A stretch of 5,728 nucleotides of DNA from positions 1 through 5,728 of the forward strand of contig NZ_SSHJ01000045.1 in the NCBI RefSeq assembly GCF_005925345.1. Reading direction: 5' to 3'. Under the pieces are notes generated by a model. It saw only the letters and a program-made list of their open reading frames with translations. It made no database searches and was not told the origin of the DNA. Position 1 is the first letter of the stretch; each line of letters opens with the position of its first letter. The position numbers were made by a program, and so were the translations under genes. Below are positions 1-5,697 of the stretch, in pieces. This DNA is from Pedobacter ureilyticus (lineage in GTDB: Bacteria > Bacteroidota > Bacteroidia > Sphingobacteriales > Sphingobacteriaceae).

Positions 1-1
1 G

Positions 2-103
2 AATATCATCGAAAGGGAAACAGAATCGAAAAGCAGCAAACCACAGAAACGAAAACGGGCTGCTTTGGACGACGAGTTTAGAAGCAAACTCATCGCTGGC
101 TAA
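2..103 (+). CDS. C-terminal tail of an unidentified protein (partial, 5' end outside window)
   Basis: An open frame runs from the left edge to a TAA at 101-103 and gives 33 residues. The tail is hydrophilic and basic (SKSSKPQKRKRAALDDEF), ending in RSKLIAG. Such Lys/Arg-rich tails are common at the ends of nucleic-acid-binding proteins, but no family can be assigned from so little sequence. It is chosen over the other open plus frame here because that one runs on to about 166, antisense into the neighbouring gene. The gene converges with the secreted protein on the other strand, with 23 bp between their stop codons. The product is unknown and the call itself is moderately uncertain. Confidence 0.45.
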   Translation, partial: NIIERETESKSSKPQKRKRAALDDEFRSKLIAG

Positions 104-118
104 AATGTTAAAAGCGAT
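92..118. terminator. possible weak convergent hairpin between two stop codons
   Basis: ATCGCT (92-97) and AGCGAT (113-118) are perfect inverted arms of 6 bp around a 15-nt loop. They lie over the stop codon of the left partial gene and just past the stop of the converging minus-strand gene. The position suits a shared terminator, but the loop is long and neither strand has a proper T-run after the stem. It may be chance. Confidence 0.2.
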
Positions 119-126
119 TTCCCTGG

Positions 127-894
127 TTAATGAACATCTGTTCCGTCAAAATAGATTTCCGTTATAGCTGTGTCGTCAAACTTCTGCCCTTTGTAAACAT
201 CGGTTATTTCAAATTTGAGCTTCCATCTTGGTTTTAATTGTAGTGCTTTGTAATTTGTTCTATTGCCATTTCCGATAAGTTGTTTTAAAGTGAAGATTTG
301 CTCTTTTCTAGTATCCTGTAGATTTAGCAGTAACAAAGGTCTTTCATCTAGATATACTTTAAGTTGCTTTACTCTTGAGTTTTCATTCCAGGCTTTTTCA
401 GATTTTACGTAGCCATTTACTACAATGATTTTTGTTATTCTTGGGTTTTCAGGTGGGAAATCGTAGATAAGGTACTCTCCAATACCATAACCCGATACGC
501 CTTCTATCCAAGCTGTTTTGTAATTTAAATCGTTCGCATTTTTAGCAATGTAAGTCACATTGCCTTGTTTGCTTAAGCTGGATGATGCCGATGCTGTTTC
601 TAGTCCGCCACCGCAATACCAATTGCAGCCCGACCCTAAAATCCCCCAATAATCCTCATCTTCAGGGCAATTCTTTAATTGGTTCCGCTCACTTTTAGAA
701 AGTTTTCCGTAATTTCCTTTTGAGGTTTTTGCCCATAAAGCTTCACATAGTTTTAAACGTTTAACGAAGTTAGCCTCTCCTTCGGGACTTTTGTCAATTA
801 ACTTACCCAATGTTGGATTTAGTTCAGTTATTTTTTCTGATGGAGGTTGTACGGCTAAGGCAAAAATAATTGCAATGAGAATGAGGGGTTTCAT
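127..894 (-). CDS. secreted protein with NADase-type glycan-binding (discoidin-like) domain
   Basis: A 255-residue exported protein. Residues 1-14 form a short signal peptide (MKPLILIAIIFALA) with likely cleavage before VQPP; there is no lipobox cysteine. Residues about 15-95 form a polar spacer with four cysteines (50, 76, 90, 94), which could form disulfides after export. Residues about 97-250 match the NADase-type glycan-binding or F5/8-type-C-like fold. The recognisable series is NDLNYKTAWIEG at 121-132, GIGEYLIYDF, ITKIIVVNGY at 153-162, NSRVKQLKVYL, and DVYKGQKFDDTAITEIYF near the end. In this family the domain binds carbohydrate and is often linked to enzymes or toxins, but no catalytic domain is present here, so the role is probably surface or glycan binding (inference). 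The ATG at 892-894 is supported by the signal peptide that follows directly. It lies 146 bp after the LapA gene on the same strand. Confidence 0.85.
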   Translation of the reverse strand: MKPLILIAIIFALAVQPPSEKITELNPTLGKLIDKSPEGEANFVKRLKLCEALWAKTSKGNYGKLSKSERNQLKNCPEDEDYWGILGSGCNWYCGGGLETASASSSLSKQGNVTYIAKNANDLNYKTAWIEGVSGYGIGEYLIYDFPPENPRITKIIVVNGYVKSEKAWNENSRVKQLKVYLDERPLLLLNLQDTRKEQIFTLKQLIGNGNRTNYKALQLKPRWKLKFEITDVYKGQKFDDTAITEIYFDGTDVH

Positions 895-1040
895 GATGCT
901 TGATGATGAAATATTTGACTAATCGCATACGGCAGCGCTCCAAGTATAACGAGCGTCTAAAGCCCGCGAGCTCCAATGGGGTTTCTTGGAAACAGGACTT
1001 CGGTAACCGATTGATTACTGCCATTACTTTTCAAAAATTT
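895..1040. other. G+C-richer intergenic segment with short dyads
   Basis: This 146-bp leader lies between the LapA-like gene and the glycan-binding protein gene. Its middle (about 925-1022) is visibly richer in G+C than the flanks. It holds several short inverted repeats: CGCTC (936-940) with GAGCG (951-955), GTTTC-TTG-GAAAC, and CGG-TAA-CCG. GGCAG (931-935) can also pair with CTGCC (1018-1022), which would enclose the whole set. No clear TAnnTTTG promoter box is seen on the minus strand. It could be a dispersed intergenic repeat, an RNA leader for the downstream gene, or a remnant. The short open frames that cross it are not convincing genes. Confidence 0.4.
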
Positions 1041-1325
1041 TTAACTGATGTAATCTCTATCTTCGTCACTCAACGTGCTTTTCGGTTGTTCGGTAGGGTA
1101 GTTGTCTTCAATTTCATCGTTATAGCTGCTATAGGTTTTGCGTGGTCGGCCTACTAAAAAACCCAGCACAAAACCAATTAAAATGCAGATACCAATTACT
1201 GCTAATTTAGATACCGGAACATCGTCAACAAAAATGAAGTTAAAATCTACGGCGTCTTTGTTGTCCATTAAAAAGATAGTTAATAAGACAGTTACGATAA
1301 CGATAAATATGGTTTTTGCTTTCAT
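1041..1325 (-). CDS. LapA-domain (DUF1049) inner-membrane protein
   Basis: A 94-residue protein with the LapA/DUF1049 layout. A first membrane helix lies at about 5-20 (TIFIVIVTVLLTIFLM). A short periplasmic loop with the characteristic polar and hydrophobic alternation follows (DNKDAVDFNFIFVDDVPVSK). A second helix lies at about 40-59 and ends in a glycine-rich GFVLGFLVG, followed by a positive cluster and an acidic cytoplasmic tail ending in DEDRDYIS. In enterobacteria LapA acts with LapB in controlling lipopolysaccharide synthesis. In Bacteroidota the role is not established, and no LapB is visible here. The ATG at 1323-1325 begins only 26 bp after the stop of the large envelope protein, so the two are very likely co-transcribed. 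The family call is firm; the exact function is not. Confidence 0.85.
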   Translation of the reverse strand: MKAKTIFIVIVTVLLTIFLMDNKDAVDFNFIFVDDVPVSKLAVIGICILIGFVLGFLVGRPRKTYSSYNDEIEDNYPTEQPKSTLSDEDRDYIS

Positions 1326-1351
1326 CTTGTACGTTTTTAGGTTTTCTGTAG

Positions 1352-4126
1352 TTAAAAGTAGTAATTAAACAACAATTCGAAGATAGGGTTTTGATTATAG
1401 TTTTTGTTAACGAAAATTAAACGAGCACCAACATCGGCTATAGGTTGGTAGCGAAGTAGGTTCATATCACTGCGCAGCTCTAGCCCAAAAGTTTTAGGTT
1501 GCGCCAGATTGTTTTGGTGACCAATGTTTTCGTAATGGCTAAAAAGGGTAGCTCTTACGTTTCTTACATAGGCAAAAGGCCCAATTTCTAGATCGGGAAA
1601 CAAAAATGGGAAGCGGTAATTGAGCAAGAGTGTGTTTTTAAGCAAGCTTGTGGCTGCAATTTGGTTATAGCCGTAAACTACTGGGATGTCGTTTACGGCT
1701 CTAAAAGTTCCGTTGTTTTGTTGGTAATTAAAACTGGCCAATAAGGTGTGGTTTTTAGCCAAGCCAGGAAAATACAGGTAGCTCTCTAAAGCAAAAAGTT
1801 TTCCTGTTAAATTTTGTTCAAAAGGTAGATGCTGGTATTTCAATTCTATTGCTTGTGCCCATTTTGGTGCAATATCTCGCTCTGCACTTCTAATTTGATG
1901 GGTAAAGCCGAAACGATAGGTAAGAGGGAACTCTATGGTGCTGATCAGTCTTGAAGCGTCAACAGCGTTAAAATGCCTGTTCACATAGTAAGTTCCAGCT
2001 TCAGTAATAAAACTGAAGTTGTGGTTGAAAGAATTAAAACTTAGCGGTAATGATGTAGTTAAACTGATGTAATCTTCTCGCCACTGGGCTTGCCGTATGG
2101 CATTTTGGAAGCGGTAGTACGCTAGCCGTGGCCGGTTGCGGTAACCTAAATTAATGACTGGATACAGCGCTTTGTACTTAAAACCTGCATTGTATTCTAC
2201 CCTACGTAGCGAACTTTCGTAAGTTACCCCGGCATAAAAACTGGTGGTGTTCAATAAATCGTCTGATTTGAGTTGTAAACCTACTCTTTCTACTGCATCA
2301 TCGGCCGTTGGACTGATGCTATGAAAATTGAACATGTGCTTTAAAGGGCTGTAAGGTTTAGAGCTAAAGGTGCTATCCGGAACGTTGGCGAATACGTAAT
2401 CTTCTTTTTGGGTTTCTTGTCCGTAGTAAACGAAACTGTTTTCTTGTATCTCTGTTGGAGTAATGTTAGTTTTAGCTACTTCATGGCCCATTAATTTGTA
2501 ATCGTTAAATAAGAGGGTTTTGCCACTATCCGTAAAACTTGCATTAAAGGCGCCGTATTTAGAAGCCGTTAAAGCGCTTATTTTTTTTGAAGCGGGGTCA
2601 ATTTCGTAAACGTTGTCGATGCCGCTATAATGGGCGTTAAAAGCTATTCTGTCGTTAAAAAATATTGGTCTGCTTAATTGTTGTCTGGTGTTGCTAATTA
2701 AAACTTCTGTTTTTTGCTCGTTTCTTAACCAAAGGGATTTACCTTCTTCGCTAACGCTGATCCACGAAATTTGGCTGCCATCAAGGTTTAGGGCTGGCGT
2801 TTGTAATTGATAGTTTTTTGGGTTGGGCAGGCTATCGATAATTTTGCCTGTTTCTAAATCTAGTAGTACCAGGTTATGCTGGTTGCTCAAATCTATTTTT
2901 ACCGCAATCAGTTTTTTCCCATCTCCAGACAGGCTTGGTGCAAATAACCTGGTTTTGTGTGTAAGTTGTCTCTTTTTGCCAGTTTCAAAATCGTAGGTGC
3001 AAATAACGTTGTAGCTGCGCTGTTTGTATCTTGGGTCTTCTCGTCTTTCGTCCCAAACAATTTTGTTGTTGCCGTAGCTGTACCAAGGTTGCTCTTGGTA
3101 GCCAATTTTAAATAAAATTTTCTCTTTCTGGTCTGGAGAGATCGTTACAAAGCCTGGAGTTTCGCTCTTACTTTGCTTAATTACTAGGATGTTCTGATTG
3201 GGTAATTGAGTAGGTAAATAGAAGTGCGTTGCATAGCTCGTTTTTTTGTTCAAACTCACGTAATCTATTGACCTATTTTTTTTGGCTTGATTGATCCAGT
3301 CTTGCGTTAAACTTTCTAAGGTTTGGAGGTAATAATTTTTAGTGTTTTTGCCAGTGAATTTTTTCAAGCTTTGAGAAAATGGATACAACCTAAAAGGTCT
3401 TTTGTTGAGGTCCGAAAGTAGTTGATTTCCGATGTCGGTTCCGTACTCTTTTTGTAGTAGCGAATTCATCAAATAGCCGAGTTGGTAATAGCCCGGAGTG
3501 ATGTCTTTTTCTGAGCCGAAATACGCCTTCGAATAAGCGAATTTTTTGCCCTCTAAAAGTGAAGTTCTGAAAGGCATAATCCAGTTGGGTTGGCGGCCTC
3601 TTCCGGAGTAGGTTAAAGCGGTTTCGGTACTTACTGCATCTCCCTCTAAAAACCATAAAGGTGTACTTGCTCCAATGTACCCAAAATAGATCTCTTCTGG
3701 GAAGGGGAAACCGCTCTTTCCAGTTAGCTTATTGAACTGGGCTACGTGGCGTAGTTCGTGTACTGTTAGGTTGTTTAGCCAGTCTTGGCTGTCGAACTGC
3801 TGCGGATAGATAGTGTATAATTGTGATTTTTTTGGAGCCAGTTGTACAAAGCCATTCGAGCTGGTTCCTTGGTTCTGTAGAAGTATAGGGATGATGGTGT
3901 GGTACTCTTTTAAGCTTTTGCCTACGGTAGGGTAGGTGTGGGCAAAGGTGTTGGCCATTCTTTGTGCGTCTTTTTCTAGCTCGCTCGGATAAATAATTTT
4001 AAAGCCACTATACTCAATTTGACGCCATTTTACACTAAGTGGGCTTTGGCTCTCATCAAAAAATTGAGGAAAAACACTCGAAAAAGTAAAACTTAATATA
4101 AACGTTTGTAATAGTCTGATTTTCAA
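1352..4126 (-). CDS. outer-membrane metallopeptidase-like / TolB-propeller / beta-barrel protein
   Basis: A 924-residue envelope protein. Residues 1-20 are a signal peptide (cleavage probably near FP-QFF). Residues about 30-285 resemble a peptidase MA-like gluzincin domain: HELRH at 123-127 fits HExxH zinc ligands and catalytic Glu, and WFLEG at 158-162 supplies the likely third ligand, Glu161. Residues about 300-560 carry TolB/PD40-type propeller blades, for example APSLSGDGKKLIAVK (396-410), PALNLDGSQISW (444-455) and FNASFTDSGKTLLF (527-540). Residues about 615-924 alternate hydrophobic and polar strands and end in ELLFNYYF, with the terminal Phe usual for outer-membrane barrels. The protein therefore probably sits in the outer membrane with the peptidase and propeller in the periplasm. 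The substrate is unknown. Translation appears to start at TTG. It is the first gene of a probable operon with the LapA-like gene. Confidence 0.85.
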   Translation of the reverse strand: MKIRLLQTFILSFTFSSVFPQFFDESQSPLSVKWRQIEYSGFKIIYPSELEKDAQRMANTFAHTYPTVGKSLKEYHTIIPILLQNQGTSSNGFVQLAPKKSQLYTIYPQQFDSQDWLNNLTVHELRHVAQFNKLTGKSGFPFPEEIYFGYIGASTPLWFLEGDAVSTETALTYSGRGRQPNWIMPFRTSLLEGKKFAYSKAYFGSEKDITPGYYQLGYLMNSLLQKEYGTDIGNQLLSDLNKRPFRLYPFSQSLKKFTGKNTKNYYLQTLESLTQDWINQAKKNRSIDYVSLNKKTSYATHFYLPTQLPNQNILVIKQSKSETPGFVTISPDQKEKILFKIGYQEQPWYSYGNNKIVWDERREDPRYKQRSYNVICTYDFETGKKRQLTHKTRLFAPSLSGDGKKLIAVKIDLSNQHNLVLLDLETGKIIDSLPNPKNYQLQTPALNLDGSQISWISVSEEGKSLWLRNEQKTEVLISNTRQQLSRPIFFNDRIAFNAHYSGIDNVYEIDPASKKISALTASKYGAFNASFTDSGKTLLFNDYKLMGHEVAKTNITPTEIQENSFVYYGQETQKEDYVFANVPDSTFSSKPYSPLKHMFNFHSISPTADDAVERVGLQLKSDDLLNTTSFYAGVTYESSLRRVEYNAGFKYKALYPVINLGYRNRPRLAYYRFQNAIRQAQWREDYISLTTSLPLSFNSFNHNFSFITEAGTYYVNRHFNAVDASRLISTIEFPLTYRFGFTHQIRSAERDIAPKWAQAIELKYQHLPFEQNLTGKLFALESYLYFPGLAKNHTLLASFNYQQNNGTFRAVNDIPVVYGYNQIAATSLLKNTLLLNYRFPFLFPDLEIGPFAYVRNVRATLFSHYENIGHQNNLAQPKTFGLELRSDMNLLRYQPIADVGARLIFVNKNYNQNPIFELLFNYYF
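4124..4126 (-). other. TTG start codon of the large envelope protein
   Basis: The signal peptide (KIRLLQTFILSFTF) is preceded in frame by TTG at 4126-4124. Upstream the frame meets a TAG at 4168-4166, and the 13 codons between contain no ATG or GTG. The next in-frame ATG is Met57 (3958-3956), which would delete the signal peptide. TTG is therefore the only sensible conventional start. No clear Shine-Dalgarno sequence precedes it; the leader is A-rich, as is usual in Bacteroidota. Confidence 0.7.
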
Positions 4127-4290
4127 TTTTATGATTTGTTGGTTATTGATGTATATATTTGTTTGCTAATTTTTTTAGTTTTTAACTGTTAGTGTTTGCT
4201 TTATTTATGTAAATTTTGTATTTATTTAAAGATTGTATTTATTTGATTTTTAAATATTTGAAAATTTTATTTTTCGATATTGATTTATTG

Positions 4291-4328
4291 TTTTTTGTAC
4301 TTTTTTTGTTGTTTTTTGTGTTTTTTTG
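4291..4328 (+). repeat. imperfect T6-7G tandem run
   Basis: Four blocks of six or seven T followed by G occur in 38 bases (ending at 4297, 4308, 4318 and 4328), separated by two or three bases. This is a microsatellite-like homopolymer cluster and a possible slippage site. It lies 165-200 bp upstream of the TTG start of the large envelope protein gene. Confidence 0.5.
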
Positions 4329-4373
4329 TCATGTAGACAACCGCTCTAAGATAAGAGAAAATTTTGATAAAAT

Positions 4374-4381
4374 GTGTACAC
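4374..4381. promoter_or_regulatory. 8-bp palindrome GTGTACAC (possible operator half of a pair)
   Basis: A perfect palindrome in the context AATGTGTACACT. A second, related palindrome lies 57 bp to the right in the context AATGTATACAGA. Two similar dyads about five to six helical turns apart can be paired operators, but 8-bp palindromes also arise by chance. No regulator gene is visible. Confidence 0.2.
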
Positions 4382-4401
4382 TATTTTTATGGGTTTTTTG
4401 C

Positions 4402-4426
4402 GCTAAAAATTAGCCTTCTTTTTTAG
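4402..4426 (+). terminator. weak hairpin followed by T-rich tract
   Basis: GCTAA (4402-4406) and TTAGC (4410-4414) form a 5-bp stem around AAA, followed by CTTCTTTTTT. The arrangement is terminator-like for a plus-strand transcript, but the stem is short and has only two G-C pairs. In such T-rich DNA the T-run is not informative. Confidence 0.22.
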
Positions 4427-4428
4427 AA

Positions 4429-4436
4429 TGTATACA
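4429..4436. promoter_or_regulatory. 8-bp palindrome TGTATACA (second of a related pair)
   Basis: A perfect palindrome preceded by AA, resembling the GTGTACAC site at 4374. The pair shares AATGTRTACA. It is a candidate protein-binding site with no other support. Confidence 0.2.
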
Positions 4437-4750
4437 GAGTGGATTCGGATTTACAAGAAATTTGATCAGAGTTTTTGTATTTTTTATTGTGTTATTTCAA
4501 GAAAAAGACTGCTGTCTTATGGATGTTTAGCTCGTAACTTGGCGTCATTACTTTTGCTTTTCAAGAGATTTTGGTTTGTTTTTGTTTGTTGGCTTAGTGT
4601 ATTTGATTTTTCATCTATTTTATATTTATATCTTTTTTATTTGCTTAGGTGGTGTGTTTTATTAAGTGATTTTTGTTTGGTTTTTGATGAGGGTTTTAGT
4701 TTGTTGATCGCTGGTTTTTTTTCTCTTTGATGAAGGTTGTTTTTGAAATA

Positions 4751-4785
4751 ACCTGTATGTTTTTTATTGGAAATTTATGTACGGT
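4751..4785 (+). other. potential RNA hairpin with a bulged T
   Basis: ACC-T-GTATGT (4751-4760) can pair with ATGTACGGT (4777-4785): nine pairs including two G-U wobbles, one bulged T, and a 16-nt loop. It is one of the longer pairings in the T-rich part. A role is unknown and chance is possible. Confidence 0.25.
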
Positions 4786-5033
4786 CGGCTATATTTTTTT
4801 GGTAATTTAAAGTGTTTTTTTGGTTGCTTTTTCCGGTTTTTTTTGCTTGTGTTTTAGTCTGTTTTTTGGAGGCAGATATTAAGCGAAATTTTATTTCATA
4901 AAGCATGGTTTTTAATGGTCGGTTTCCTCGCTGTTTTTGGGCTTTACAAGTCAAAAAAAATTAATGAATTCGAGTGGTTTTTTGGCTCGGTGTAATAGTT
5001 GGTTTTTGCTGCTAAAGTTGTGCGTTAAACTAA

Positions 5034-5075
5034 GGCTTTTGGAGCCGAATACACCCCGATGTATTTAGTGTTTTT
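5034..5075 (+). terminator. two adjacent hairpins then a T-run
   Basis: GGCT (5034-5037) pairs with AGCC (5043-5046). Immediately after, AATACA (5048-5053) pairs with TGTATT (5060-5065) around the loop CCCCGA. A five-T run follows at 5071-5075. The tandem hairpins sit where the extreme T-richness ends, so they could end a plus-strand transcript or belong to a larger RNA. Each stem is short. Confidence 0.25.
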
Positions 5076-5340
5076 AGCTTTAAGATTTAGAATAAAATCA
5101 ATTGATCATACGAAATTTATTGACGTTTTTTAATGGCAATTGGCTTCTTTTTAGCAGTCATTTTAGCGCTCTTTTTTAGGGTTTAGAAATAATTTCGCAC
5201 TCTATTTTTAAAAAAAAAATACAGTATCGGTGGTGTTTTTGCCTTTTAGCTGTAGCAGTTGAGTTAATTAGCTTCGATCTAAGGCGTAAACTGTTCTTGA
5301 AGCGAATATTAGTTTATTTAAGTAGGTAGTTTAATGTGGG

Positions 5341-5362
5341 CCTTTAAAATCGATTTTAGAGG
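5341..5362. promoter_or_regulatory. imperfect 22-bp palindrome with perfect 14-bp core
   Basis: The core TAAAATCGATTTTA (5345-5358) is a perfect palindrome. CCT (5341-5343) and AGG (5360-5362) extend it symmetrically across one mismatched pair (T5344/G5359). It is the strongest dyad in the gene-free region. A spaceless palindrome suits a dimeric DNA-binding protein better than an RNA hairpin. A related half, AATTGATTTTAAAA, occurs from about 5410. No regulator can be assigned. Confidence 0.35.
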
Positions 5363-5509
5363 GGTGGTTGGTTTATGTGTAAACGAATTAACGACTTTAG
5401 CTCAACTAGAATTGATTTTAAAACTACGAAGTTTGGGTAGTAGTTATTTGTAATTTGATCTTAAAAGTAGCTGGGTTATGTGAAGCCCTAAGCAAAAAGA
5501 ATAGGTTAA

Positions 5510-5623
5510 ATTAGCCGTAATAGCTAATGTTTGACGTGGCGTAAGGTTGCAGGTATGGAAACTGCTACCGAAGTAGACTTGAAAGTTGGGAAACGATATA
5601 GTTAACGTGAGATTCTGTGTTAA
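5510..5623 (+). ncRNA. cluster of hairpins, candidate structured RNA
   Basis: Several stems fall in just over 110 bases. ATTAGC (5510-5515) pairs with GCTAAT (5523-5528). GGTTGCAG (5545-5552) pairs with CTGCTACC (5562-5569) with one mismatch. CTAC-CGAA-GTAG (5565-5576) is an alternative to the latter. TTAACGT (5602-5608) pairs with GTGTTAA (5617-5623) with two wobbles. The local base balance is unlike the T-rich part to the left. No known RNA family was recognised, and short stems like these can be chance. Confidence 0.25.
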
Positions 5624-5649
5624 GATCCAATTAAAATATCAATTTTTTC

Positions 5650-5657
5650 TACATTTG
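5650..5657 (+). promoter_or_regulatory. Bacteroidota-type -7 box (TACATTTG)
   Basis: TACATTTG matches the consensus TAnnTTTG exactly and would drive transcription to the right, out of the window. No clear TTG -33 box lies at the expected 19-21 bp upstream, so this is a candidate promoter only. Confidence 0.3.
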
Positions 5658-5697
5658 TTTTTCAAAGCAGCCAAGAGCTAGCTTCTAAGGGGGATAG

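Noticed and set aside
824..1024. 66-codon minus-strand open frame
   Set aside because: It runs through the intergenic dyad region into the start of the glycan-binding protein gene in another frame, with no signal or domain of its own.
900..1157. 85-codon plus-strand open frame
   Set aside because: It overlaps the LapA gene in antisense, and its second half is the mirror of the LapA membrane segment.
4154..4161. TATATTTG, a TAnnTTTG match on the plus strand
   Set aside because: It points away from the operon into the T-rich tract, and the nearest TTTG upstream is 15 bp away rather than 19-21. In such T-rich sequence a match is expected by chance.
4216..4413. 65-codon plus-strand open frame rich in Phe and Leu
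   Set aside because: The composition simply follows the T-rich DNA; no domain, no start signal and no conservation can be argued from the sequence.
4428..4730. 100-codon plus-strand open frame, hydrophobic
   Set aside because: It has the same T-driven Phe/Leu/Val/Cys/Trp bias, lies in a different frame from the previous one and has no recognisable motif. A small membrane protein cannot be fully excluded.
4751..4790. Possible group II intron domain V (GTACGGT near a hairpin)
   Set aside because: The stem lacks the AGC catalytic triad and the standard tetraloop length, and no reverse transcriptase or maturase is present.
5205..5219. T5A10 self-complementary tract
   Set aside because: A homopolymer junction typical of AT-rich spacers; the pairing has no G-C content.
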